Below, piece after piece: positions 20,335-28,426 of a stretch of 64,000 bases of DNA. The notes beneath the pieces were generated by a model that ran no database searches, was not told where the DNA came from, and was given only the letters and a program-made list of their open reading frames with translations. How positions within the stretch are numbered: the first letter of the stretch is position 1; every line of letters starts with the position of its first letter. The translations under genes and the position numbers were made by a program. Source of the DNA: Paraburkholderia sp. PGU19 (lineage in GTDB: Bacteria; Pseudomonadota; Gammaproteobacteria; Burkholderiales; Burkholderiaceae); contig NZ_AP023180.1 in NCBI RefSeq assembly GCF_013426915.1, forward strand, positions 1,798,001-1,862,000. The letters run 5' to 3'.

Positions 20335-20508
20335 TCAGTCGCCCACTCCTGATATCACCTTTGCCGCCTTTACGCTTTGCAGCAACCGGCGCAGGTAGAT
20401 GTCGCGCGAAAGATCGTCGCGCACGATCGCGTACTGCACAGCAACGAATGTGCCGCGATCCACGAGCCATGCGAGAGCGTGTCGACGGACGATCGAGGAC
20501 GCAGTCAT
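20335..20508 (-). CDS. small hypothetical protein
   Basis: A 57-residue frame starting at the ATG at 20508 (MTASSIVRRHALAWLVDRG), with the segment QYAIVRDDLSRDIYLRRLLQSVKAAK. An ATG 66 nt upstream is an alternative start. No family is recognised and no strong ribosome-binding site is visible. It is paired with the downstream 67-residue gene and borders the AT-rich stretch in front of the quorum-sensing genes. Confidence 0.4.
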   Translation of the reverse strand: MTASSIVRRHALAWLVDRGTFVAVQYAIVRDDLSRDIYLRRLLQSVKAAKVISGVGD

Positions 20509-21056
20509 GGGGCGCTCGCGGCGAAGACAATCACCTTGCCAACTTAGCATCGCCACACCAATGTTGTCAAACAACTTGGGACGTCAGGTCGTACGATGCA
20601 ACGCGCATGGGTGCCGTTTTTTCATATGAATACAGACTTCGCATGCTGCGCTGCAGATCAAACTTTTAATAATGCTGGTATGACAACGAGTGGAAAAGCA
20701 GACTGGTTTGAATCAAACGTTTCGCAATCTCTTCCGATTTTCAGGATCGAAACCGTATTAAATACCGACTCAAAACCGGGCAAAACCCTACTAAATAGCC
20801 GCTTATTCAGATGGCTGTCAGGCACGTCAGGAGCGGATTTGCGGCAATTGCTGCAGAATTGCGTCAAAGCAATTAAATGTCGGTTGGCGTGAAGCCCGAT
20901 TTTGAGCCATAAATGAAACAGGCGAGAAATTCTCTATCGCCAATTCGCATTAACCGGCGAATATAGTGATAAATTGATGCGCAACAAGACCCATGAGTAA
21001 CCGCAGCATCGGCATGGCCATAGCCCCCTCCGCTGCGAACCTCGAGAGATAGCACC
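20509..21056. other. AT-rich intergenic stretch upstream of the LuxR gene
   Basis: About 550 nt without a gene that I can support. From about 20,620 to 20,990 the base composition is visibly richer in A and T than the surrounding sequence, with runs such as CTTTTAATAATGC and GTATTAAATACC. Short frames on both strands are not convincing. It probably contains the promoter of the LuxR-type gene; no canonical lux box was found here. Confidence 0.5.
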
Positions 21057-21785
21057 TTGCCGCAACATTTCATTGAACAGATGTCGCCGTTGCTGGAAGC
21101 GGAGAACGATGTCAGCTGGTTCCGCGAAGTCGCTCGACTGGCGGACGGCTGGGGCTTCGACCGCGTGCTGGTCGGCATCCTTCCGCGGCCGGGCATGCGG
21201 CTGGAAGACGCGTTCATCCGCAGCACGTACTCACCGTCGTGGCGGCAGTTCTACAACGACCAGGGGTTTGCGCACATCGACCCGACGGTCTCGCATTGCA
21301 TGACGAAGTCGTCACCGTTGATCTGGTCGCCGGATCTGTTCGAATCAAATCCGGCGCAAATCATGTATGAGGAAGCGCGCGCGCACGGCTTGCGTGCCGG
21401 CGTAAGCCTGCCTATCCACGGGCCGAGACAGGAATCAGGACTGATCTGTTTCGTCAACGACCATAATCCGAGCGACGACTTCTGGCGTCATCTCGATGTC
21501 GTGCTGCCCAACCTCGTGCTGTTGCGCGACCTCGTGATCGACACGAGCCAGCCTCACCTGAATGCGCACACGCAGGCGTTGGTGCCGAAGCTCACGCCGC
21601 GGGAACAGGAATGCCTGAAATGGACCGCACGCGGTAAGTCCACCTGGGAAATTTCGCACATTCTTAATTGCTCGGAAGCCGTGGTGAACTTCCACCTTAA
21701 GAACATTCGCACGAAATTCGGCGTGAACTCACGGCGCGCGGCGGCCGTGATTGCAACGCAACTCGGCCTTATTGATCCAGGTTGA
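21057..21785 (+). CDS. braR: LuxR-family quorum-sensing regulator (BraR type)
   Basis: Acyl-homoserine-lactone-responsive activator of 242 residues. The autoinducer-binding domain (about 10-165) keeps the invariant residues of TraR/LasR at Trp62, Tyr66, Asp75, Pro76, Trp90 and Gly115. The C-terminal GerE-type helix-turn-helix (about 175-240) reads LTPREQECLKWTARGKSTWEISHIL. The start is taken as the TTG at 21057, which has GAGAG at suitable distance; the ATG at 21081 is an alternative. The gene converges on and overlaps rsaL by 17 nt, with the synthase gene beyond. This braR-rsaL-braI order is the one known for plant-associated Paraburkholderia; the symbol follows that synteny. Confidence 0.9.
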   Translation: MPQHFIEQMSPLLEAENDVSWFREVARLADGWGFDRVLVGILPRPGMRLEDAFIRSTYSPSWRQFYNDQGFAHIDPTVSHCMTKSSPLIWSPDLFESNPAQIMYEEARAHGLRAGVSLPIHGPRQESGLICFVNDHNPSDDFWRHLDVVLPNLVLLRDLVIDTSQPHLNAHTQALVPKLTPREQECLKWTARGKSTWEISHILNCSEAVVNFHLKNIRTKFGVNSRRAAAVIATQLGLIDPG

Positions 21786-22101
21786 TGAGCTCACGCGCTT
21801 CCGGGTTGTGGAGCACCTTCTCTGCCCTGCCCAGATCGCCGTCCGTGACCGTCTTCGTGAAGTAGAGGCCCAGCAGGATCGAGACGGGTGCCGGAATTTC
21901 AGCGCCTGATTCGAAGCGGCTGCCGCGCGACTGGGTCACGCCAAAGCGCGCCCAGAATTGACGTTGGCTCTCCTTCTTTTTCTTGCGGTACGCGATGATC
22001 AGCACGCGGTCTACACCAGTCGAACTATCCGCGCCGCGGCTCTGTACGGTCGGTTGAACGTTTGCGTGAACGCCCGCTTGCCAATGATTCTGAAGTTCCA
22101 T
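21769..22101 (-). CDS. rsaL: RsaL-like repressor of the AHL synthase gene
   Basis: A 110-residue tetrahelical helix-turn-helix repressor. The core ESQRQFWARFGVTQSRGSRF followed by ESGAEIPAPVSILLGLYF aligns closely with Pseudomonas aeruginosa RsaL (ESQETFWSRFGISQSCGSRF, ENGENIPFPIYLLLRFYI). It has a longer, polar N-terminal extension of about 40 residues. Known role of the family: represses the adjacent luxI-type gene and gives signal homeostasis. The gene is divergent from the synthase, sharing a 142-nt promoter region with a lux box, and its 3' end overlaps that of braR. Confidence 0.92.
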   Translation of the reverse strand: MELQNHWQAGVHANVQPTVQSRGADSSTGVDRVLIIAYRKKKKESQRQFWARFGVTQSRGSRFESGAEIPAPVSILLGLYFTKTVTDGDLGRAEKVLHNPEARELINLDQ

Positions 22102-22160
22102 GATGGTTTTTCCCTGTGTTTGGCCCTCATCTCAATTTTGTAATCATCAGACGGACTGAG

Positions 22161-22182
22161 CACCTATCCAGGTGAATAGGTG
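22161..22182. promoter_or_regulatory. lux box between rsaL and the AHL synthase gene
   Basis: A perfect 7-bp inverted repeat, CACCTAT (22161-22167), 8 nt, ATAGGTG (22176-22182). The inner 20 bp satisfy the lux-box rule NNCT-N12-AGNN. Its right edge is 61 nt from the synthase ATG and its left edge 59 nt from the rsaL ATG, so it is placed to activate both divergent genes through the LuxR-type protein. Confidence 0.85.
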
Positions 22183-22243
22183 TTTTTCTTATCCGAAATG
22201 CATACGGTTTCCTGCGTACCGCGACCAACGTAAGGAGCACACC

Positions 22244-22831
22244 ATGCATACGGCGATTCGGATTGGCACACGGCAAGAGTTCGACAACAACCACATCAAC
22301 GAGATGTACCGGCTGCGCGCCCGCGTCTTTCGGGACCGCATGGGATGGGACGTTCCGACCATCGCCGGCATGGAGATCGACGGCTACGACGCGCTCGGGC
22401 CGTACTACATGCTCATTCAGGACGCCGACCGGCACGTGCGCGGCTGCTGGCGGCTGATGCCGACGGAAGGCCCGAACATGCTGAAGGACACCTTTCCGCA
22501 GTTGCTCGACGGCCACGACGCGCCAATCGGACGGCATATATGGGAACTGAGCCGCTTTGCTATCGAAACGGATGGAGAGCAAACGTTTGGCTTTGCAGAT
22601 TTGACGATGCACGCGATCCACGAACTGGTGACTTTCGCGGACCGGATGGGTATTACGCGCTATGTGACCGTCACGACGACGTCGATCGAGCGGCTGCTGC
22701 GGCGCACGGGGATCGAGGTGACGAGGTTGGGGCCGCCCGTGAAGATCGGCGTCGAACGGACGATCGCGCTCGACATCACTGTCGACGCGATTCGCGCGGC
22801 CGTCTGCAAGCCGATGCCCGTGGCGGCTTGA
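22244..22831 (+). CDS. braI: acyl-homoserine-lactone synthase (BraI type)
   Basis: LuxI-family synthase of 195 residues that makes an AHL signal from S-adenosylmethionine and an acyl-ACP. All invariant residues are present at or near canonical numbers: Arg25, Phe29, Trp35, Asp46, Asp49, Arg70, Phe84, Glu101, Arg104. Thr142 matches the Thr found in 3-oxo-AHL producers such as LasI, consistent with the 3-oxo-C14-HSL reported for Paraburkholderia BraI. AAGGAG at 22232-22237 sets the start. It converges on the DHA2 exporter gene 19 nt downstream. Confidence 0.94.
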   Translation: MHTAIRIGTRQEFDNNHINEMYRLRARVFRDRMGWDVPTIAGMEIDGYDALGPYYMLIQDADRHVRGCWRLMPTEGPNMLKDTFPQLLDGHDAPIGRHIWELSRFAIETDGEQTFGFADLTMHAIHELVTFADRMGITRYVTVTTTSIERLLRRTGIEVTRLGPPVKIGVERTIALDITVDAIRAAVCKPMPVAA

Positions 22832-22850
22832 GTTTGCGCCTGAGGGGAGA

Positions 22851-24404
22851 TTAGCTGCGCCGGAACGTGATGTGCGAGATCCGGCGCACGAGCAGCGCCG
22901 CCGCCAGCCCGGCGCAGCCCGTCAGCACGACGCCGATGTGAATCGACTGCACCAGCACGTGACGCGCGGCGTCGAACAGCGCCGGCCCTTCGAGGCCGGC
23001 GCGTTTCAGTTCGATCAGCAGCGAGTCGCGCAGGTTTTCGTCGACGAGAATGCGCGGATCGGCGAGCTTCGGCCGCCACGCCGACGCGACCGTTTCGCCC
23101 AGCACGCGCAATGACTCTTCCACGCCCGATGCATAGCGCCGGTTCACGATCGTCGCGACGATGCTGGTGCCGAGCATGCCGCCCACCATGCGCGTCGATT
23201 GCAGCAGCGCCGTCGTGATACCGAAACGCTCGCGGCCGGCAATCTCCTGGCCGAACACGTTCAGGTTGTTGAGAATGAAACCGAGGCCAATGCCGACGGC
23301 CGCCATCGACAGTTCCAGATAGAGATGCGGCGTCGCGGGCGTGGCGAGCGCGATACCCACCGACGCGGCCACCAGCAGACTGAAGCCGATCGTCAGAATC
23401 GCCGTCGGGCGCTTCATGTGAATCACGATGCGCGTGTTGATCATGCTGCCGAGGGCGATGCACGCGGCAATCGGCGTCGCGAGCAGGCCGGCCTGCTGCG
23501 GCGAGAGCCCGAAACCGCCTTGCAGCAGCAGCGGCGCGAAAAAGATCAGCGAGAACATCACAAAGCCCGACAGCACCGAGAGCGTGAAAAGTGTCACGAG
23601 TTGCGGGTCCTTGAACAGATCGAGCGGCACGATCGGGTGCGTCGCGCGCCGCTCGCAGACCAGCAGCGCCGCCGCGCCCACCACGACCAGCGCGGCGAGT
23701 ATCAGGTTGCCCGTGGTCAGACCGTCCTTCGGCACCGCTTCAATGAAAGTCTGAAGCCCGCCGAGCACCAGCGCGACGAGCGCGGCGCCCGCCCAGTCGA
23801 TCCGCACGTCGCCCGTGCGCTCGCGCCGGTAGTACGGCAGATGTGCCCAGATGAAGTACAGCGCGAGCGCGCCGACAGGCAAATTGACGAGGAACGTCGA
23901 GCGCCAGCCGAATTGCTCGCTGAGCCAGCCGCCCAGCGACGGCCCCGCCGCCGTGCCGATTCCGTATGCGGCCGCCAGCACCACCTGCCATCGCACTCGC
24001 GTGCGCGGATCGGGAAAGAGATCGGGGATCGACGCAAACGCGGTGCCGACCATCATCCCGCCACCCACGCCCTGCAGGCCGCGCGCGAACACCAGAAACG
24101 GCATACTGGACGCGAGGCCGCACAGCGCCGACGCCACGGTAAAGACGATCACGGCCGTAATCACGAAATACTTGCGGCCGAAATAATCGCCGAGACGCCC
24201 GAACACGGGCACGGTGACCACGGACGCAAGCAGATAGGCGCTCGCTATCCACGCGTAATACTCGAAACCGTGCAGTTCGACGACGATCGACGGCAATGCC
24301 GTGCTGACGACCGTCTGATCGAGTGCGACCAGCATGTTGACGAGACCGATGCCAAGCATGGCCAGCAGCGCGTCGCGAAAAACCAGGGGGCGGGAAGGAT
24401 TCAC
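22851..24404 (-). CDS. MFS drug exporter, DHA2 (EmrB/QacA) family
   Basis: Inner-membrane drug:H+ antiporter of 517 residues with about 14 transmembrane helices. Family motifs are visible: motif D1-like GLVNMLVALDQTVVSTALP in helix 1, motif A GRLGDYFGRKYF after helix 2, and motif C GPSLGGWLSEQFGWRSTFLVNLP after helix 5. There is a C-terminal tail with an extra membrane span. A FadR-type GntR gene lies 98 nt upstream on the same strand and may control it. No membrane fusion protein gene is present, so it may act alone. Confidence 0.9.
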   Translation of the reverse strand: MNPSRPLVFRDALLAMLGIGLVNMLVALDQTVVSTALPSIVVELHGFEYYAWIASAYLLASVVTVPVFGRLGDYFGRKYFVITAVIVFTVASALCGLASSMPFLVFARGLQGVGGGMMVGTAFASIPDLFPDPRTRVRWQVVLAAAYGIGTAAGPSLGGWLSEQFGWRSTFLVNLPVGALALYFIWAHLPYYRRERTGDVRIDWAGAALVALVLGGLQTFIEAVPKDGLTTGNLILAALVVVGAAALLVCERRATHPIVPLDLFKDPQLVTLFTLSVLSGFVMFSLIFFAPLLLQGGFGLSPQQAGLLATPIAACIALGSMINTRIVIHMKRPTAILTIGFSLLVAASVGIALATPATPHLYLELSMAAVGIGLGFILNNLNVFGQEIAGRERFGITTALLQSTRMVGGMLGTSIVATIVNRRYASGVEESLRVLGETVASAWRPKLADPRILVDENLRDSLLIELKRAGLEGPALFDAARHVLVQSIHIGVVLTGCAGLAAALLVRRISHITFRRS

Positions 24405-24502
24405 TTCTTTGCGATGCGGCGCAGCGCGCGCCGAATTTTCAGATCAGGGGAGAGGGAACAGGGCCGCAAGCACAGCGCAACGGCCCGGCAAGGCGGAAAA
24501 CG

Positions 24503-25192
24503 TCAGGAGCCGAACATCCGGTCGCGCGCATGCTCGAGATGCAGCCGCATCGCCTGACCGGCCGCGGCTGGGTCCTTGCTGCGGATCGCGTCGAGCACGG
24601 CCAGGTGCTCCGCCTGCACGAGCCGCTGGCGTTCGAGCGTCTTCACCAGCGACAGATTGCGCGACAGATTCATGCTGAACACGATCTGCTCTTCGATGAA
24701 TGACATCATCGTGATGAAGAACTGGTTCTTCGACGCCCGCGCAACCGCAAGGTGAAACGCGAAGTCGTCCTTCGCGCCGATGCCCTGCGTTTCGATCACG
24801 CGCTCCAGTTCGTCCCATGCGTGCTGGATCGCGGCGATGTCGTCGGCTTCGGCCATTTGCGCGGCCAGCTCGGCGGCGCCCGACTCCGTCACGATGCGAA
24901 AATCGTAGCAGCGGCGAATGTCGGAGAGCGTCTCCAGCGGCGCGAAACGGCGCACGTCCGGGTCCGGACGGCGCGCGACCGTCGTGCCCGAGCCGTGCCG
25001 CGTCACGATGATGCCGTCCGCGCGCAGCCTCGCGAGCGCCTCGCGCACCGTCGGCCGCGACGTCTCGAAGCGTTCCGCGAGCGCATGTTCGGTCGGCAGG
25101 CGTTCGCCTTCCTTGTATTCGCCTTCGAGAATGCGGTTCAGGATGTCGCCGTAGATCTTGTCGGGCAGACCGGTCGATTTGCGCTCGTTCAT
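24503..25192 (-). CDS. GntR-family regulator, FadR/FCD subfamily
   Basis: A 229-residue transcription regulator. The winged helix of the GntR family spans residues 10-75 (LPTEHALAERFETSRPTVREALARL, GSGTTVARR). The C-terminal all-helical FCD domain follows, with its metal-binding Asp/His pattern (FHLAVARAS, EHLAVLDAI, HLEHARDRM). FCD regulators usually sense small organic acids. It precedes the DHA2 exporter on the same strand, and the 98-nt gap suggests either co-transcription or separate promoters. Confidence 0.88.
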   Translation of the reverse strand: MNERKSTGLPDKIYGDILNRILEGEYKEGERLPTEHALAERFETSRPTVREALARLRADGIIVTRHGSGTTVARRPDPDVRRFAPLETLSDIRRCYDFRIVTESGAAELAAQMAEADDIAAIQHAWDELERVIETQGIGAKDDFAFHLAVARASKNQFFITMMSFIEEQIVFSMNLSRNLSLVKTLERQRLVQAEHLAVLDAIRSKDPAAAGQAMRLHLEHARDRMFGS

Positions 25193-25506
25193 CGTCGAGA
25201 GAAGCGGCTTGTCAGAATAGATTGGAATTGTAAGGCAAATAACGCGGGCGACCGGGCGAAATAACCGCTCATTTCAGCCAGAAAACGCGTGGTAGCACGC
25301 ACGCCGCCAGTATGACCGACCTGGCGTCGGACGGCAAAATTTGACAAATGTTTGATTGACATCTGCATTCCCGCCGACGGGAGCGCGCCTTTTTCCGACG
25401 ATCGTTTAAGCTGCAAGCGCAATCCGGACCCATTCATACCGCTTTCTCGGGCGGCCCGCGCACGCGGAACACGGCGGCGCGACGCTCTCCACGACACGGA
25501 GGCTTC
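25193..25506. promoter_or_regulatory. divergent promoter region of gntR and the universal stress gene
   Basis: A 314-nt intergenic region between divergent genes with no supportable reading frame. It contains an AT-richer core near 25,336-25,362 with TTGACA at 25341 and a partial FNR-type site (listed separately). The ribosome-binding site of the universal stress gene, CGGAGG, lies just before 25507. Confidence 0.5.
25352..25365. promoter_or_regulatory. candidate FNR/ANR site upstream of the universal stress gene
   Basis: TTGAT-N4-ATCTG matches the FNR consensus TTGAT-N4-ATCAA at eight of ten specified positions. It lies 140 nt upstream of the universal stress gene, which is followed by an FNR-type regulator gene. 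Oxygen control is inferred. Confidence 0.35.
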
Positions 25507-25986
25507 ATGTACACACGCATCCTGGTTGCCGTCGACGGCAGCAACACGTCGCGCCGCGCGTTCGACGGCGCCCTCAATCTGGCCAGCAAACTGGGCGCGA
25601 CGCTGCGCGCGTTCTACGCGGTCGAAAACACGCCGATGTACTTCGACGCGCCAGGCTACGATCCCTCCATCTTGCGCAACCGGCTGATCGAGCAGGGCAA
25701 GGAGCTGACGGCGGAACTGTCGGCGGCGATGCGCGAACAGGGTGTATCGGGCGATATCGCGGTGGGCGAGGCGTCGTCGCTCGACGACGTGCCGACGCTC
25801 GTGCTGCGCGCCGCCGCCGATTTCAACGCCGACCTGATCGTCATGGGCACGCATGGCCGGCGCGGCATGCAGCGGCTGATTCTGGGCAGCGTAGCCGAGC
25901 GCTGCGTACGTCAATCGACATTGCCCGTGCTGTTGATTCCATCGGCTGCGGGCGGCGGCGAATCTGAGGAAGAACCCAAGGCCTGA
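25507..25986 (+). CDS. universal stress protein (UspA family)
   Basis: A single-domain 159-residue Usp protein. The ATP-binding signature G-x2-G-x9-GS is visible as GTHGRRGMQRLILGSVAE near the C-terminal third, so it belongs to the ATP-binding subclass. The N-terminus YTRILVAVDGSNTSRRAFDGAL is typical. Such proteins act in the cytoplasm in stress survival, often under low oxygen. The next gene on the same strand is an FNR-type regulator, which supports, but does not prove, control by anaerobiosis. Confidence 0.92.
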   Translation: MYTRILVAVDGSNTSRRAFDGALNLASKLGATLRAFYAVENTPMYFDAPGYDPSILRNRLIEQGKELTAELSAAMREQGVSGDIAVGEASSLDDVPTLVLRAAADFNADLIVMGTHGRRGMQRLILGSVAERCVRQSTLPVLLIPSAAGGGESEEEPKA

Positions 25987-26128
25987 GCGTCGCGTGCGGA
26001 AAGAAGCCTGACGCCGCTCAACAACGCGATCGCTTGCGACGCGTCATTTTGCCGCCTGGTTGCACGCGCATCGAGTGGGACAATCGGTTGTCACCCTGCT
26101 TGTCAACCTATTAATGCCGGTTGGTCCC

Positions 26129-26920
26129 ATGCTCAATCCCATCGCAGTTACCGCCGCTGTCGCCCCTGCCCGCGCTGTCCGCCGCAGCCCCGCCTCCTCC
26201 ACGCAGCGCGCCGTGCGCAGCGCTGCACGCTGTTCGTCGTGCGCGATGCGGCATCTGTGCATGCCGCAAGGCGTGGCCGCCAATGAAATGCCGCAGCTCG
26301 AAGCGCTGATCTGCTCGGCGCGCTCAGTGCGTCGTGGCGAGGCCCTCTATCGCGCGGGCGATTCGTTCGACAGTCTGTACGCCGTGCGCTCGGGATCGCT
26401 GAAGACGGTGATGGCCCATCGCGATGGCCGCGAGCAGGTCACGGGCTTGAGGATCGCGGGCGAAGCGCTGGGCCTCGACGGCATCAGCAGCGACCAGCAC
26501 GCGTGCAGCGCCGTCGCGCTCGAAGACAGCTCGGTGTGCATCATCCCTTACGCGGCGCTGAAGCATCTGTGCCGCGAGATCAGCTCGATGCAGGAACGGC
26601 TGCACAAGCTGATGGGCGAGCAGATCGTGCGCGAGGCCGCGCAAATGATGGTGCTCGGTTCGCTGAGCGCCGACGAGCGTGTCGCTGCATTTCTGCTCGA
26701 TATCTCCGAGCGCAATGCGCAGCGCGGTTATTCGTCGGCGGAATTCAATCTGCGGATGACGCGCGAAGACATGGGCAGCTATCTCGGCATGACACTCGAA
26801 ACGGTCAGCCGCACCCTGTCAAGATTTCAAAAGCGCGGACTGATCGACGCACAAGGCCGCCTCATTCATATCGTCGATCCCGACGGCTTGCGCCAGGTCG
26901 GCGCCTCGCCCAACCCCTGA
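26129..26920 (+). CDS. FNR-type Fe-S oxygen-sensing regulator (Crp/Fnr family)
   Basis: Crp/Fnr regulator of about 263 residues. The N-terminal cluster Cys35-x2-Cys38-x5-Cys44 plus Cys126 reproduces the four ligands of the oxygen-labile [4Fe-4S] cluster of FNR/ANR. A cyclic-nucleotide-like beta barrel follows. The recognition helix region MTREDMGSYLGMTLETVSRTL keeps the Glu-x2-SR contacts that read TTGAT half sites. The start is uncertain: ATG at 26129 was chosen, with in-frame codons at 26114 and 26060 possible. It follows the universal stress gene and precedes an EgtB-like gene. Confidence 0.92.
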   Translation: MLNPIAVTAAVAPARAVRRSPASSTQRAVRSAARCSSCAMRHLCMPQGVAANEMPQLEALICSARSVRRGEALYRAGDSFDSLYAVRSGSLKTVMAHRDGREQVTGLRIAGEALGLDGISSDQHACSAVALEDSSVCIIPYAALKHLCREISSMQERLHKLMGEQIVREAAQMMVLGSLSADERVAAFLLDISERNAQRGYSSAEFNLRMTREDMGSYLGMTLETVSRTLSRFQKRGLIDAQGRLIHIVDPDGLRQVGASPNP

Positions 26921-27098
26921 TCCGCCAGGGTCCGCCGCGCGGCTTCGTCTCGCACGACGCCCGCGCGCACCCGCCTGGCACGTCTCCTGCGCCTGCGGTA
27001 CAGTTCAAGATTCTTCTTCTCGGCGAGAGTCGGGTCTTCGGCACCCCGCACTCGTCTCGTGCAAAGATGCTTGCTGTCCCCACGAGGAGACCCGGCGA

Positions 27099-28397
27099 AT
27101 GAACCGCGACCCCGCACCGCACCACCCGCTGGCCGAACGTCTCATCGACGCGCGCCGCGTGACCGACGCCCTGTTCTCGGTTGTCAAACCCGAATACCTC
27201 TATGACCGGCCGATCCGCGAACGTCACCGGATCGTGTTCTACATTGGCCATCTCGAAGCCTTCGACCGCAATCTCTTCGACGAACGCCTGTGCCCGCTGC
27301 CCGCGTTTGCGCCGGAACTCGACAGGTTGTTCGCGTTCGGCATCGATCCCGTCGACGGCGGCTTTCCAACCGATCAACCTTCCGATTGGCCTTCGATCGA
27401 CGTCGTGCGCGACTACGCGAACAAGGCGCGCGCGCAGATCGACAGTTGTCTCGCCGCTTATGAGTTCGGCAGCGGCGGGATGGCGACGGGCTCGCCCGAG
27501 CAGCTGATGCATGTCGCCATCGAACACCGGCTGATGCACGCGGAAACGCTCGCGTACATGCTGCATCAGTTGCCGCTGGAGATGAAGGCCGCGCCGGCGG
27601 ACGTCACGTCCGCCGCGCAATACGCGCGCAACGTCGAAGCGTCGCCGATGGTAAGCGTGCCGGCCGGCGTTGCCGTGCTCGGCATGAAGAAGGAAGATGG
27701 CCGCTTCGGCTGGGACAACGAATTCGGCGAGCAGCGCGTCCAGGTCGAAGCGTTCGAGATCGACCGCTATATGGTGACCAACGCGCAATTCCGCGAGTTC
27801 ATCGACGCGGGCGGCTATCGCAATCGCGCTTACTGGAACGACAAGGACTGGGCGTGGAAGGAAGCCGAGGGCGTCGCGCATCCCGTCACGTGGTCGCAAA
27901 ACGCTGACGGCCAGTGGACCTTGCGCACGATGTTCGAAGATATCGCGCTGCCGCCCGATTGGCCCGTCTACGTGAGTCATGCGGAAGCGAGCGCGTACGC
28001 GCGCTGGGCCGGCAAGGCGCTGCCCACGGAAGCTCAGTGGCAACGCGCCGCGCAAGGCGTACCGAACGCGCCGTCGGGCAATTACGATTTCCGCAGCTGG
28101 GACCCGCAAGCCGTCGATGCGTCGCCGGACAATGTCAGCGCGTTTGGCGTCGAAGGCCAGTTCGGCAATGGGTGGGAATGGACATCATCGTTGTTTGACG
28201 CGCTGCCGGGCTTCGAGGCGTTTCCGTTCTATCTCGGCTACTCCGCCAATTTCTACGATGGACAGCATTACGTGCTGAAGGGCGGTTCGGCGCGCACCGC
28301 GCAATGCATGATCCGGCCGACGTTCCGCAACTGGTTTCAGCCGCGGTATCAGCATGTGTATGCGGGGTTCAGATGCGTCAGGGCTTCTGACAAATAA
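27099..28397 (+). CDS. EgtB-like non-heme iron sulfoxide synthase (DinB + FGE-sulfatase domains)
   Basis: A 432-residue two-domain protein. The N-terminal DinB-like four-helix bundle has a first His in FYIGHLEAF and the iron motif H-x3-H-x-E in EHRLMHAETLAYML. The C-terminal formylglycine-enzyme-like domain (from about 180) contains GNGWEWT and the closing GGSARTAQCMIRPTFRNWF / YAGFRCV. This is the architecture of EgtB, which joins gamma-glutamylcysteine or cysteine to hercynine in ergothioneine synthesis, and of the related selenoneine synthase SenA. No histidine methyltransferase (EgtD) or SenB/SenC gene is nearby, so the substrate is open. A GAGGAG precedes the ATG. Confidence 0.8.
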   Translation: MNRDPAPHHPLAERLIDARRVTDALFSVVKPEYLYDRPIRERHRIVFYIGHLEAFDRNLFDERLCPLPAFAPELDRLFAFGIDPVDGGFPTDQPSDWPSIDVVRDYANKARAQIDSCLAAYEFGSGGMATGSPEQLMHVAIEHRLMHAETLAYMLHQLPLEMKAAPADVTSAAQYARNVEASPMVSVPAGVAVLGMKKEDGRFGWDNEFGEQRVQVEAFEIDRYMVTNAQFREFIDAGGYRNRAYWNDKDWAWKEAEGVAHPVTWSQNADGQWTLRTMFEDIALPPDWPVYVSHAEASAYARWAGKALPTEAQWQRAAQGVPNAPSGNYDFRSWDPQAVDASPDNVSAFGVEGQFGNGWEWTSSLFDALPGFEAFPFYLGYSANFYDGQHYVLKGGSARTAQCMIRPTFRNWFQPRYQHVYAGFRCVRASDK

Positions 28398-28426
28398 AGC
28401 ATAAGTTGGCGAACGCGCCCGGATGT

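Noticed and set aside
20596..20892. A 98-residue plus-strand frame and a 69-residue minus-strand frame (20658-20867) in the AT-rich stretch
   Set aside because: Neither has a ribosome-binding site or recognisable composition; open frames are expected by chance where stop codons happen to be spaced, and both strands are open at once.
20870..21056. Looked for a second lux box in front of braR
   Set aside because: No inverted repeat fitting NNCT-N12-AGNN with paired arms was found.
27099..28397. Calling the EgtB-like gene OvoA or SenA
   Set aside because: It is far too short for OvoA and lacks a methyltransferase domain; SenB and SenC are not adjacent, so SenA is only a possibility.
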